Source: Rhododendron vialii (taxonomy: Eukaryota; Streptophyta; Magnoliopsida; Ericales; Ericaceae). From it: a stretch of DNA of 64,000 bases. Below, in pieces: positions 11,136 to 22,189 of the stretch (position 1 is its first letter; every line of letters starts with the position of its first letter). A program made the position numbers and the translations under genes. Where the stretch lies: assembly GCF_030253575.1 (NCBI RefSeq), contig NC_080569.1, positions 8,685,501 through 8,749,500 of the forward strand, in the 5' to 3' direction. The notes under the pieces are model-generated. The model ran no database searches. It saw only the letters and a program-made list of their open reading frames with translations, and was not told where the DNA came from.

Positions 11136-13070
11136 CTAGGTAGGTTTCCAACAGGAGAGAGCATATAAGACTCTCCCCCTCCATCCCTCTAACAACCAAT
11201 TACTAGCCTCATCAACAAAAAAATCCTTATGGTAGCAGTTTTTCACCTTAGCTTTCACTGTCTTCATGATACCTTGGCTCAGGGGAAGTTGCCTGAACCC
11301 GGCCCGCTGAGTCCGAATTTGCCACCGTTTGTATGTCTCTGGCCTTCGAACTCTCTCCAATCCTTCGCAGGCGATGATACACAGAATCTCATTCCCCCAA
11401 ATTTCCCTCTCAAACAACATCCTCTCCTCATTTTCGCGCGGCACATTGGCCTCAAACATGTCAAACAATGCAGAGTAGTGGAATAAAGCCTCGCGGAACC
11501 GGGAGATGAAAAATGGGGAATTATAAGCCGCATTGACTATCGAATGGATGAACATATCCGGATTAATCCTCCTGAATAAGCTCAGAACAGCATCGCGTGG
11601 ACTGTGCTCCATAAGCGTGTCGTCAAGTAGGTACATCAGCTGAAACGCACAGTTGACAATAAGCACCTCACCTTTCTCAATTCCCAAATCCTCAACACTA
11701 ACAGTTTCCCAATTTTGTTCAAACCCATTGAACTGGAAAGGAACACTAAACCTCTTGCAATAATTTGCTAACCGCCGTCCTGTTTCCTTCATCCTAGAAC
11801 CGGGCCAGAAACCCACTACAGGAAGGTCGATTCCTGTGATCCGAAGCTTAGGGGGGCCACCAGGCCTTGTCGAGAGTTGCTGAATAAGTGGAGGCCATTG
11901 AAGCCCATAAACAATACCAAAATGAATAATGTGAATAGCATCTGCGTTCTGAGCTAGGTCCATGATCGATTGGGCTGAAAAGAAATATGATGTTTCCATG
12001 AAGGGGAATGACGAAAGGCCGAGCTTATGAGCTTTCAACACATCAGCATTCGACAAACTGATGGCGGAAAGGACTTTGGTCAGGCTTCCAGTGCCCAACA
12101 AGCGTGCCTTGAGGCTGTTGAAAAAGTAATATGCCAACCTTTGGGATCCATCGCCCGAAGGAGAAGAACGAGATCTTATCTGCTTCAATAGACTATTTGC
12201 TCTTCTGTGATCATTATTTGCCACAGATTCCATACATTGTATCAGGAGACTCCTCATATCTACTGCTTCCCTTTTGGTAGCCCCTTTTCTAGTGTAGGCG
12301 AACTTGACATTAGACCCTTTTGCACTCTCATTTTGCTGTGATTCCATATTCTCCCCGTTTGCCTCGTTACCATCGTACGACATTGATACCTTGGCAAACA
12401 TCTCACTCAAAACAGATTCGTGAGGACAGTCCGCGAAATGCTTGTTGCTTCTCATTTCATCTTCTAAATCACTCTCCTCTCGGTGAAGACTTTCCCTTCC
12501 CCTAACCAAACTCTCTTGGAAATCCCCTTCATCCTTTTCCACCACCTCCAAATTCCTTTCCTTAGATTTACGAAGCTGAAGGGTCAATCTGTTTTTCTCA
12601 ACATCAAGAATTCCACCATCTCCAATTACTAAATCAGGCACAGTATCACAAAAGGTAGGAGGGAAGAATGATTTTGGATTGGTTTGGAAGTTACCGTTAA
12701 AAGGATTATACTTGTGGAGATTGCTAATTCGGGCAGATTCGGCTGAGTTGTAAGCATTGATAAGGCTGTTAGTGCAATTACTGAAACTGTTAGTGATGCT
12801 ATCATCTGAGCTACTGCTTGTATCCTCATGGGGAAGATGTTGATTTGGAAAGGAAGGGCATTTCTGATTGAGTATTTCAGATAAAGATTTCGCAGCAGCA
12901 TCAACAGTGGAGTCCTGGATCATGAAGTGCTTGTTTTCCGAATCATCGTCTTCCATTAAAACCTGGTTTATGTACCTTAGAACAGAACTGCATAGCTCAT
13001 TTTCTTGTGCAGAATCTGTGTCCGTGCTCTCGGACAAATCCTTGACATTAGAACTAAAGGGAAAGTCCAT
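11136..13070 (-). CDS. GRAS A: LISCL-subfamily GRAS transcription factor
   Basis: A single coding exon encodes 644 residues. The GRAS domain fills the C-terminal half from about residue 267: leucine-rich region I (DMRSLLIQCMESVANND, then SSPSGDGSQRLA), VHIID region at 380-386, leucine-rich II, PFYRE region (SPRDAVLSLFRRINPDMF, then PFFISRFREALFHYSALFDMF) and the C-terminal SAW motif (WLLEGWRGRVLYALSCWKP). The N-terminal acidic block (VLRYINQVLMEDD) and the EESDLEDE stretch are typical of LISCL proteins, which are nuclear transcriptional co-regulators. The VHIID motif reads IHIIHFG, with Asp replaced by His at residue 383. Compared with B and C it lacks five residues, one near 123 and four near 331-337. 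The N-terminus is about 80 residues shorter than D. The start is the first in-frame ATG and lies behind a leader intron. Confidence 0.93.
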   Translation of the reverse strand: MDFPFSSNVKDLSESTDTDSAQENELCSSVLRYINQVLMEDDDSENKHFMIQDSTVDAAAKSLSEILNQKCPSFPNQHLPHEDTSSSSDDSITNSFSNCTNSLINAYNSAESARISNLHKYNPFNGNFQTNPKSFFPPTFCDTVPDLVIGDGGILDVEKNRLTLQLRKSKERNLEVVEKDEGDFQESLVRGRESLHREESDLEDEMRSNKHFADCPHESVLSEMFAKVSMSYDGNEANGENMESQQNESAKGSNVKFAYTRKGATKREAVDMRSLLIQCMESVANNDHRRANSLLKQIRSRSSPSGDGSQRLAYYFFNSLKARLLGTGSLTKVLSAISLSNADVLKAHKLGLSSFPFMETSYFFSAQSIMDLAQNADAIHIIHFGIVYGLQWPPLIQQLSTRPGGPPKLRITGIDLPVVGFWPGSRMKETGRRLANYCKRFSVPFQFNGFEQNWETVSVEDLGIEKGEVLIVNCAFQLMYLLDDTLMEHSPRDAVLSLFRRINPDMFIHSIVNAAYNSPFFISRFREALFHYSALFDMFEANVPRENEERMLFEREIWGNEILCIIACEGLERVRRPETYKRWQIRTQRAGFRQLPLSQGIMKTVKAKVKNCYHKDFFVDEASNWLLEGWRGRVLYALSCWKPT

Positions 13071-13212
13071 GGTATGATAACCTAAAGAGTAAAGAGGTAT
13101 CGTTGAGTTGAAACTCTTTGGAAACAGTATGAACCAAATAAGCTAAAACGAACTTCTGCAAGCACCTTTGGAAGACAAACTTTGGATTAAAATCCAAATT
13201 CAAGATATCAAC

Positions 13213-13589
13213 CTGTAATAGAATAATTTGCAGGTTAATAACTGAATTTTGAAACTCCAGAATACAAAGCTTGACTAGATGAACGAACTACAAAAGAGGC
13301 TATAATATTCACCAAAAATTAGAGGAAGATTGGGCCTTATTAGTATAGTGAGTTAAGCAGCCCTAATCAACAGCAGACAAACCAATAAAACCAAGGTAAG
13401 GATTGACAAAATTTCTCATTATCTAAGCACAGTCTGGGCCCAGAATATTTAAACAAAACTAACAAGATGTTCAAGATGAAAGGAGGAATCCAATTTGAAA
13501 CACCTCGAATACCAAGAACCTTGACGTGGAACTGGTTTCCGAATTTCACCAAAAATCCAAGACAGGAGCAAGTAAAGAACAAATCATAC
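13213..13589 (-). other. 5' leader intron of GRAS A
   Basis: On the minus strand a donor CTGAG|GTATGA ends the leader exon at 13590, and an acceptor TATTACAG opens at 13212, about 140 nt before the ATG. The same borders are present in C. A leader intron is common in LISCL genes. Predicted from sequence only. Confidence 0.65.
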
Positions 13590-13590
13590 C

Positions 13591-14150
13591 TCAGATACCA
13601 CCAAAATCAAAATGCATCGTCCATCAAGGCCTCTGCAGCTTAAAGAAACCTGCCATTTCAGCTTTGATCTTCGGCTTCAAATATCCTTTCACATTCTGGT
13701 GAATGTGGTTTCGTGAGCTTGAAATTTCAGAGGCACGTGATTATGAGAGCGACCCACATATTGACTTTGCTGTCAAATGTGTATCAATCAATGACTACCA
13801 CCGAATCTTTTCAACTTTTTCTAACTTTTTGATCAGAACCCAACAAGAAGCTTCTCTAGAAATTAAGGGCACTGTCAAGATGGCTGCTCTGTAGCATCAA
13901 CAGGGCTAAACGTTTTTTCAATTTCCGAAAGTTGGTGCACTTAAGACACCAAGACCTTGTTCGTTTTGGGGTCTTAGAACCCCTGGGCACGGTCTTCAAC
14001 AAATTTTCTTTATCGATCTCTCTCCACTCAAACTCTTGAAAACCTCCCTCGAAAGTCAAACTGAACAGGGAACCTGTCAAACACAGAAAAGGACATCCGA
14101 AAAAGAAAACGGGGTTCTGATTAATATTCCCTGTGTATCCTTAATGGGTG
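13591..14150 (-). promoter_or_regulatory. Leader exon and promoter region of GRAS A
   Basis: This stretch is conserved in B (20220-20690 plus 21892-22185) and C (40609-41092 plus 43866-43934). It includes a leader exon next to the donor and a shared GATGGCTGCTCTGTAGCATC block at about 13877. A is the least interrupted of the three promoters, so it serves as the empty-site reference for the insertions in B and C. I could not place a TATA box or start site with confidence. Confidence 0.5.
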
Positions 14151-14592
14151 CAACATTATATTAACATTAAGAGAATTTTCTGGGTTGTTCCAGATCAGGT
14201 CATACACCTCCTCTTTTTGTCATGGGTCCTCGGTCACTCTCAAAGTCTAATCATCTATTGCTTTTTTCATTTTCCTTCCTTTTGCAAGCCGGCTTATTTG
14301 ACTTTGTTCATTCAAAGAAGTTTGCTGCAGATGCTGTGGGTTTTGGCATACCCCGTCCGTAGCTTCTATGAGTATTTGCTTACGGCTCTAAAATTGTCTC
14401 AAATAGTTTGAAATTAAAAAATATTCATTATCATCCTGTTGTATTTATTTTTTAGCAGAAATGTTTTGAGAGATAGGATACACAGGCAAAATATTCCCGA
14501 AAATATAATTTCAAAAACTATATTGCAACCAGAAGGTTCTTGTTTAGAAAACTATACCAGAAAAAGAAAGAGATCATTTTTAGTCTCACCTT

Positions 14593-14793
14593 CTAGCATT
14601 TTATGAACCACGTAAAAAGGCAAATAGTATTACTCTCGTTATTTTTGCCTCTTTTCTTTTGCTTCCCTAAAAGAACTACACAGCGATTTGAACATCCAAA
14701 CCTAACTAGAATAGCTATGGCAACAACAAAATGCTTGAAAACTATGAGAATGGCAATGGCGAGGAGCAGATATACAACAAGCTTCATCACAAT
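14593..14793 (-). CDS. Conserved small ORF, unknown (paralogue near 44769)
   Basis: A 65-codon frame begins MMKLVVYLLLAIAILIVF, giving one strongly hydrophobic N-terminal helix and a basic segment (GKQKKRGKN). Just upstream on the minus strand is a good acceptor (TGATTTCAG at 14794). It may therefore be an internal or second exon whose reading frame need not be this one. Splicing from a donor at 16151 would place it in another frame that stops after about 30 codons. The copy at 44769-44966 keeps the frame with seven substitutions; a degraded relative lies near 54280-54400. No family is recognised. Existence as a protein is uncertain. Confidence 0.25.
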   Translation of the reverse strand: MVMKLVVYLLLAIAILIVFKHFVVAIAILVRFGCSNRCVVLLGKQKKRGKNNESNTICLFTWFIKC

Positions 14794-14879
14794 CTGAAAT
14801 CAGTTCCCATCCACTAGAGTGCATGAGAAGATTCAAATAAGAAACTAGTGCTAGCTGAGAATAAAGTTAATGACAACCA

Positions 14880-16130
14880 TGCCATATAGCGGCACATAGC
14901 AACAAAAGTAATGCAATGGGCACAAACACATCAGTTTTATACTTGTAACCTAGCTCCAACAGTCTAAACCATACAATTGATCCGAAGAATAAAAAATGCG
15001 GTTAACATATTTCCCAAAAATCATGGTAGTTTAACCATGGAACTCTGATCATGAAAAAACTTGTTTGATGGCATCAAAAACCTGACATAATTAGAACACA
15101 AAATCATGAAATTTTATGAAAACCGGCATCAATCTCACTGAAACATGCCATCCACCCGATTACCACACTCAATCAGAAAAAGTGGATTAAATTTCATGAT
15201 TGTTCATGAACGTTTCATGACCACACACCAATGAAAAATTGAGTAATCATGGAATAATTTGAAACAAAAATGGTATTGGCTAATTTTCCATGGTCAAGTG
15301 GACAATATTTCTGCAGATCAAAAAAAAAAAGTGGACAATATTTTGCAAGAATTGATCAAGTTTGCCAACCAGACATGATAAAGTAACCATGTTTAATGAA
15401 ATACTTACCATTAAATTTTGGCCAATCAAATATTTGGCCACTTTCAAGAGAATTGGTCGTGGGCAATTTAGTATGAAAAATTTACCAGCAACATGCATCA
15501 CTTGACAAGGAATTCTGGTTCGCAAGTTAATTTCATGCAACACGGATTAGTTAGCATCAAAACTGTCATTGGTGAATTTAACATAATAAGTTGACCACAT
15601 TTCTGCAATTTTTTAAATTTGCCAAGTCGGCTAACCAGACAACAAAAAACACTTTCATTATTGATCTTTGTATTTCCCAGAACATGGCTAAATTACCATC
15701 ACAAAAGGTACTATCATGATCAGCGTTGCATGATTAATTTACCAGGACAATTCCAACGTTTCGTGACCGTTGCTAATCTAGCTTCAAAGCGATATAAAAA
15801 CCATGACATAATCAAACAATAACAGCATTGAAATCATGGAATGTAACCCTCACAATTGAGGAATCTATTTTTTTAGGAAAACAACTTCATGACGCGCAAC
15901 CAACCAAAACACATGAACATTTTTTCCAAAAATCAAGACATAACGAAATCATGAATTGATGAATATCAGCATCAATCTCACTTAATCATGCAAACCAGCC
16001 GATTACCCCCACTGAAACACGCCTTATTGCGACACACAGCAACAAACTTAGCACAATGGGAACACAGATAACTTTTTTACGAGTAACCTAGGTCCAACCG
16101 GGAAACCGAAAAACAAAATATCCGAAGAAT
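14880..16130. repeat. Imperfect direct repeats in a possible intron
   Basis: A block with CACATAGCAACAAAAGTAAT and a following TAACCTAG-TCCAAC segment at about 14893-15000 recurs at 16029-16140. A block with GGCATCAATCTCACTGAAACATGCC at about 15125 recurs in altered form at about 15975. Many CATGAT/ATCATG strings lie between. No gene is recognised here. Confidence 0.45.
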
Positions 16131-16149
16131 AAAAGGGGGTTTCAGACTT

Positions 16150-16281
16150 ACGAATTCTGGCCATGTCGGTTTCGTCCCCTTCTTCTCCGGCAGTGGCTTC
16201 AATCATGAAGGACTCGATTGATTTGTGGCGTCTCGAAGTTTTCCGAAAAAATCCCCATCCAGAAAGGACGGGGGAATGCAT
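16150..16281 (-). CDS. Possible first exon of a small unknown gene
   Basis: On the minus strand an AAACCCTAAAC leader motif at about 16360 is followed by an ATG at 16281. A short frame with an acidic stretch (EATAGEEGDETDMARI) then ends in a near-perfect donor, ATTC|GTAAGT, at 16152/16151. An AT-dinucleotide repeat upstream at 16561-16591 could act as a TATA-rich promoter. The partner exon may be the small ORF at 14593-14793. I do not recognise the product. Confidence 0.3.
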
Positions 16282-16560
16282 TCGCCGTTGTTATCCGCCG
16301 GAATTCTCTACAATGGACGACGGACTGGATTGTGTTCTCCGACTGGAATGGGTTTCTACCGTTTAGGGTTTTAGGAAAATCCTGGAGCCCCAAATTCGAA
16401 AGAGGGGTGCCGTTACAGATGGATATGGTCGATTAATATCAACGACGCCAATCTCGGGATGTACACGCGAGATTTTCGCAGGTCTGGTAGCCGGAGGTGT
16501 CGACATTCTCGCGAGGACGGAGTGGTTAGGGTTTCGTCCCAAAATTCACCGCTGTGTGTG

Positions 16561-16591
<31 letters not shown>
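16561..16591. repeat. (TA)n microsatellite
   Basis: An almost pure TA repeat with one G interruption, followed by GATAGATAGATA. Confidence 0.9.
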
Positions 16592-16593
<2 letters not shown>

Positions 16594-16737
16594 ATAGATA
16601 GATATAATGGATATAACAACAACAAAAGGGCATTACCGGTATAAAAAGTAGTACACGGAGTCACGGACGGAAACACAAGTAGCGGAGGAGGGCAGTATGA
16701 AATCATAAGTTTGTAGGGCTTCTAGGACGATTTTTTT

Positions 16738-17754
16738 CCTTTAATTAATTATCTACTCAATCACGAATTATGGCACGACAACTCATACTCGGATGACAAT
16801 ATATCGTCTAATTCTCATGCGATGCAAAATGAAATTCACCACGATAAAGTTTAATGATCCAATTCATTCATGTTGTAGGTATTCATTCGTAAGTCATCCA
16901 TGTAAACAATTAGATGGATCAGACATTAGTGTTCATTTGAAAGAAGATTTATCTTAAGAGCAACGTTTGGTCAAATTCTAACCATTCATTGCTCTAAACA
17001 TAAACCTGATTCGCTTAAGCTTAATCATTGTCCGATTAAGTTGATTTATTTTCATGGATAATTTATGCCTTTAGATTGTGGAATGGGTAGCTTGGATATT
17101 TTATTTATTTTTTGATTTGGTTCAAATAGTTTAATAGGGAACTGTAATAAGTCCTATTTTACATTACATGAAAATCACATAAAAGATCATTGCACGAGAT
17201 CCTTCTCCATGATAGCATGCTATCCATCATGATTTTTTAAGAAATATTCATAGTTCTTTTATCCCTTTTGTTTACTAGAATTCTTCTTTGATGATAATAT
17301 ACTCAAACTGTCAATCAAAAGCGAGGAAAGAGAAAATGAGTATTGTTTGTCTGGGAACCAAAGTTGAGCAGTTCACACTGAGCTACCTTTTTGTCTGTGA
17401 TTTATGGAAAAATAACCTGATCTTCCTAAAATGATAAAAAAGTTTCTTTTCTACTTACCTTTTAGTTTGAACTTGTCTTAGTCTCTTTTCAATAGTATTT
17501 TGTGTAGGCACGTTCAGTGAAGGAGCCATGATTTAAGTTCGGGAGTGACAATGTTTAATAGGAGTCTATTGGTATAATTGTATATTTCAAGATGGGGTGC
17601 CGCAGGTTGATGTGCAGTGCGAAATTTCAACTAATATTCCATGCTGAAAATTATCTTTTTTAAACATAAATACTGGCTGATAAACATAAAATGTACATAA
17701 AAAAACCAATCATCCCCTTTCTACTAAGAAATGTCAAGCAAAATTGAAGAACTC
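16738..17754. other. 3' flank of GRAS B, left edge of duplicated unit
   Basis: The sequence parallels 9895-11135 apart from small indels. The Stowaway element of unit A is missing here. No gene lies in this stretch. Confidence 0.7.
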
Positions 17755-19704
17755 CTAGGTAGGTTTCCAACAGGAGAGAGCATAAAAGACTCTCCCCCTC
17801 CATCCCTCTAACAACCAATTACTAGCCTCGTCAACAAAAAAATCCTTATGGTAGCAGTTTTTCACCTTAGCTTTCACTGTCTTCATGATACCTTGGCTCA
17901 GGGGAAGTTGCTTGAACCTGGCCCGCTGAGTCCGAATTTGCCACTGTTTGTATGTCTCTGGCCTTCGAACTCTCTCCAATCCTTCGCACGCGATGATACC
18001 CAGAATCTCATTCCCCAAAATTTCCCTCTCAAACAACATCCTCTCCTCATTTTCGCGCGGCACATTGGCCTCAAACATGTCAAACAATGCAGAGTAGTGG
18101 AATAAAGCCTCACGGAACCGTGAGATGAAAAATGGGGAATTATAAGCTGCATTGACTATCGAATGGATGAACATATCCGGATTAATCCTCCTGAATAAGC
18201 TCAGAACAGCATCGCGCGGACTGTGCTCCATTAGTGTGTCGTCGAGTAGGTACATCAGCTGAAACGAACAGTTGACAACAAGCACCTCACCTTTCTCAAT
18301 TCCCAACTCCTCAACACTAACAGTTTCCCAATTTTGTTCAAACCCATTGTACTGGAAAGGAACACTAAACCTCTTGCAATAATTTGCTAACCGCCGTCCT
18401 GTTTCCTTCACCCTAGAACCGAGCCGGAAACCCACTACAGGAAGGTCGATTCCTGTGATCCGAAGCTTAGGGGGGCCACCAGGCCTTGTCGAGAGTCGCT
18501 GAATAAGGGGAGGCCAATGAAGCCCATAAACAATACCAAAATGAATAATGTGAATAGCATCTGCTTTCTGAGCTAGGTCCATGATCGATTGGGCTGAAAA
18601 GAAATATGATGTTTCCATGAAGGGGAACGACGAAAGGCAGAGCTTATGAGCTTTCAACACATCAGCATTCGACAAACTGATGGCCGAAACGCCAGAAAGG
18701 ACTTTGTTTTGTAGGCTTCCAGTGCCCAACAAGCGTGCCTCGAGGCTGTTAGAAAAGTAATGTGCCAACCTTTGGGATCCGTCGCCCGAAGGAGAAGAAC
18801 GAGATCTTATCTGCTTCAATAGACTATTTGCTCTTCTGTGATCATTATTTGCCACAGATTCCATACATTGTATCAGGAGACTCCTCATATCTACTGCTTC
18901 CCTTTTGGCAGCCCCTTTTCTAGTGCAGGCCAACACGACATTAGACCCTTTTGCACTCTCATTTTGCTGTGATTCCATATTCTCCTCGTTTGCCTCATTA
19001 CCATCGCATGACATCGATACCTTGGCAAACATCTCACGCAAAAAAGATTCATGAGGACAGTCCGCGAAATGCTTGTTGCTTCTCATTTCATCTTCTAAAT
19101 CACTCCCCTCTCGGTGAAGACTTTTCCTTCCCCTAACCAAACTCTCTTGGAAATCCCCTTCATCCTTTTCCACCACTTCCAAAATCCTTTCCTTCGACTT
19201 ACAAAGCTGAAGGGTCAATCTGTTTTTCTCAACATCAAGAATGCCACCGTCTCCAATTGCTAAATCAGGCACAGTATCACGAAAGGTAGGAGGGAAGAAT
19301 GATTTCGGATTGGTTTGGAAGTTACCATTAAAAGAAGGATTATACTTGTGGAGATTGCTAATTTGGGCAGATTCGGCTGAGTTGTAAGCATTGATACGGC
19401 TGTTAGTGCAATTACTGAAACTGTTAGTGATGCTATCATCTGAGCTACTGCTTGTATCCTCGTTGGGAAGATGTTGATTTGGAAAGGAAGGGTATTTCTG
19501 GATGAGTATTTCAGATAAAGATTTCTCAGCAGCATCAAGAGTGGAGTCCTGGATCATGAAGGCCTTGTTTTCCAAATCATCGTCTTCCATTAAAACCTGG
19601 TTTATGTACCTTAGAACAGAACTGCATAGCTCATTTTCTTGTGCAGGATCTCTTTCGACTCTCTCGGACAAATCCTTGACATTAGAACTAAAGGGAAAGT
19701 CCAT
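17755..19704 (-). CDS. GRAS B: LISCL-subfamily GRAS transcription factor
   Basis: A single coding exon encodes 649 residues with the same layout as A and C: N-terminal acidic block, EGSDLEDE stretch, GRAS domain from about 268, VHIID-equivalent IHIIHFGIVYGL at about 384, PFYRE and the SAW end WLLEGWRGRVFYALSCWKP. The VHIID Asp is His. It differs from A and C at its N-terminus (SERVERDPAQ instead of SES-DTDSAQ). In the leucine-rich core it shares the longer SLQNKVLSGVSAISLS form with C. The frame is fully open, so it may be functional. Its leader intron has a non-standard donor and its promoter carries a DNA transposon, so its expression could differ from that of A and C. Confidence 0.93.
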   Translation of the reverse strand: MDFPFSSNVKDLSERVERDPAQENELCSSVLRYINQVLMEDDDLENKAFMIQDSTLDAAEKSLSEILIQKYPSFPNQHLPNEDTSSSSDDSITNSFSNCTNSRINAYNSAESAQISNLHKYNPSFNGNFQTNPKSFFPPTFRDTVPDLAIGDGGILDVEKNRLTLQLCKSKERILEVVEKDEGDFQESLVRGRKSLHREGSDLEDEMRSNKHFADCPHESFLREMFAKVSMSCDGNEANEENMESQQNESAKGSNVVLACTRKGAAKREAVDMRSLLIQCMESVANNDHRRANSLLKQIRSRSSPSGDGSQRLAHYFSNSLEARLLGTGSLQNKVLSGVSAISLSNADVLKAHKLCLSSFPFMETSYFFSAQSIMDLAQKADAIHIIHFGIVYGLHWPPLIQRLSTRPGGPPKLRITGIDLPVVGFRLGSRVKETGRRLANYCKRFSVPFQYNGFEQNWETVSVEELGIEKGEVLVVNCSFQLMYLLDDTLMEHSPRDAVLSLFRRINPDMFIHSIVNAAYNSPFFISRFREALFHYSALFDMFEANVPRENEERMLFEREILGNEILGIIACEGLERVRRPETYKQWQIRTQRARFKQLPLSQGIMKTVKAKVKNCYHKDFFVDEASNWLLEGWRGRVFYALSCWKPT

Positions 19705-19846
19705 GATATGATAACCAAAAGAGTAAAGAGGTTCCGTTGAGTTGAAACTCTTTGGAAACAGTATGAACCAAATAAGCTAAAACAGACTTCTGCAAGCAAC
19801 TTTGGAAGACAAACTTTGGATTAAAATCCAAATTCAAGATATCAAC

Positions 19847-20223
19847 CTGTAATAGAATAATTTGCAGGTTAATAACTGAATTTTGAAACTCCAGAATACA
19901 AAGCTTGACTAGATGAACGAACTACAAAAGAGGCTATAATATTCACCAAAAATTAGAGGAAGATTGGGCCTTATTAGTACAGTGAGTTAAGCAGCCCTAA
20001 TCAACAGCAGACAAACCGATAAAACCAAGGTAAGGATTGACAAAATTTCTCATTATCTATGCACAGTCTGGGCCCAGAATACATAAACAAAACTAACAAG
20101 ATGCTCAAGATGAAAGGAGGAATCCAATTTGAATAACCTCGAATACCAAAAACCTCGACGTGGAACCAGTTTCCGAATTTCACCAAAAATCCAAGACGGG
20201 AGCAAGTACAGAACAAATCATGC
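19847..20223 (-). other. 5' leader intron of GRAS B with GC donor
   Basis: The acceptor matches A and C (TATTACAG). The donor position reads CTGAG|GCATGA where A and C read CTGAG|GTATGA. GC-AG introns are a known minor class and are often spliced, helped here by a good CTGAG exon side. The change could still lower or alter splicing of the leader. Confidence 0.6.
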
Positions 20224-20444
20224 CTCAGATACCACCAAAATCAAAATGCATCGTCCATCAAGACCTCGGCAGCTTAAAGAAACGTGTCATTTCCTCTTTG
20301 ATCTTCGACTTGAAATATCCTTTCCCATTCTGTTGAATGTGGTTTTGTGAGCTTGAAATTTCAGAGGCACGTGATTATGAGAGCGACCCACATATAGACT
20401 TCGCTGTCAAATGTGTATCAATCAATGACTACCACCTACTTTTT

Positions 20445-20625
20445 TTTTACATTGAGTGTTTGGATCGAGTATCTACACACATTGATTCTCGCAAGGCTTA
20501 CTCGTTTTTTTTTTTAGAGTTTTTGAACGGCTCAGATCGACCGTCCAGTGACCAGAATATGCCTGACGGGGCGTTAAAATCCGATCAGAATTTTGGGATC
20601 AGGAACCGCAGACTTTTCGACTCTT
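20445..20625. repeat. About 180-bp insertion in the GRAS B promoter
   Basis: A and C run directly from a CCACC/CCACA string to the CTTTTTCTAAC / CTTTTTCCAAC string. B has extra sequence between them, including two T-runs and a GAACGGCTCAGATCGACCG segment of the kind seen in plant MITEs. The exact ends and target duplication are unclear. Confidence 0.5.
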
Positions 20626-20696
20626 TTAAACTTTTTCTAACTTTTTGACACTCAGAACCCAACAAGAAGCTTCCCTTGAAATGAAAGGCACTGTAA

Positions 20697-21888
20697 GAGC
20701 ATCGCAAAGGGAATGTATTTTCACACCAGATGAATAGTTATTTTAGATGAAAAAAATAATTAATTGGATGTAAAATAAAATCTATCTCTCTTCAATGGTG
20801 AGATGTAAAAATGGATCGATACTCCTTAATTTTCTCCAACTTTTTTCACTCTAATTCAAGTACTACTTCTGTTGAAAAATAATTTTGGTATTCGGTAATC
20901 GAGAACTTTAAAAAAAATTATTCTGAAAAAAAAATTTAGATCGTGGTTGGTTGGTACCGACAATCGGATCTTGATTAACGCACAAGTAAGTATTACAAAT
21001 TGCTTCATCTTGATCGGAGTTGAACGATTTTCCTCTCGCACTACAACTTCCCTCTACCATAATTGATACACTATTTTTTATTGGAGGGTGTTTGTGGAGA
21101 ATGAAGAAAATTTTTGTTGTATAAATTCCTATTGAAAACATACACATTTATAGGTAAAAAAAAAAATTGACCGTTGCCAATGGGTCAGCCAACGGTCGGA
21201 TCTCAATCAAAAAAAGAAAGAAAAAAGGCAACGGTTGGATCAAAATAGCCAACGTTGGCTGAGATTACAACCATTCAACTTTACTCTTTCTTTTTTTTTT
21301 TCCTCTCTCTCTCTCTCCCTCTCTCTCTCAACAGAACCGAGAACCAGACCCCCCCCGGTTCGTACCCAAAATCCACCACCAATTCCTTCACCTTCACCTT
21401 CTACTTCTCTTCTTTTAGTAACCAAGGCGGGTTCATAAATGGGTCTTGATTTTGCAAGGTTAAGATTCTCAATTTTGCAAAACGGAGGGCTTGGGACAGC
21501 GACTGCGAGGGTTCGGTTCAGTACATTCATGGTGACGCTGGTCGTGAACCCGACGTTCATTTCGGACGGCGACACGATCCAACCCCTCTAGGAAATCAGT
21601 TTCCGGCAACCTTCCGGCGTGTTCTTGTGGATTCCGGCGTGTTCTTGTAAATTCCAGCTTCTTTCCGACGAAATCAGATAATTCCGGCTGTCCAAAGTTC
21701 TGGTAGAATCAGTTGAGGTGATGAGCTACCATTATAACTGTAGTCAAATGGGGATGGAAATATCCATCTCTGCCATTTTACCACCTGATTTGTTTCATTT
21801 TACATCCCCATTGGAGGGGGGTTTTTTTTTTGCATCCGGTTGTATTTTAAGTATAGCAACTGCTTTCCATCCCCCATTGGGGATGCTC
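20697..21888. mobile_element. PIF/Harbinger-type non-autonomous element in GRAS B promoter
   Basis: Copies A and C give the empty site (CTGTAAAGATGG and similar). In B the site is split by 1192 bp that begin GAGCATCGCAAAGGG and end CCATTGGGGATGCTC. The flanks are TAA at 20694-20696 and 21889-21891. The 3-bp TAA duplication and GAGCATC terminus are characteristic of PIF/Harbinger elements. No transposase frame is seen. It holds a CT-rich tract near 21300 and short open frames without recognisable domains. Confidence 0.85.
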
Positions 21889-22189
21889 TAAAGATGGCTG
21901 CTCTGTAGCATCAACAAGGCTAAACTTTTTTTCAATTTCCGAAAGTTAATGCACTTGAGACACTAGACCTTGTTTATTTTGGGGTCTCAGAACCCCTAAA
22001 CACGGTTTTTAACAAATTTTCTCTATCGATCTCTTTTTACTCGTACTCTTGAAAACCTCTCTCGAAACTCAAACTGAACAAGGCCAATAGTTCAACTGGT
22101 CAAACACACAAAAGGACATCTGAAAAAGAAAACGTGGTTCTGATTAATATTCCATGTGTGTCCTTAATGGGTGCAACATTAAATTAACA

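Noticed and set aside
11229-11486. Plus-strand 85-codon frame conserved opposite GRAS A, B and C
   Set aside because: It lies antisense to the conserved GRAS C-terminus; its openness follows from the coding strand and the copies are recent duplicates.
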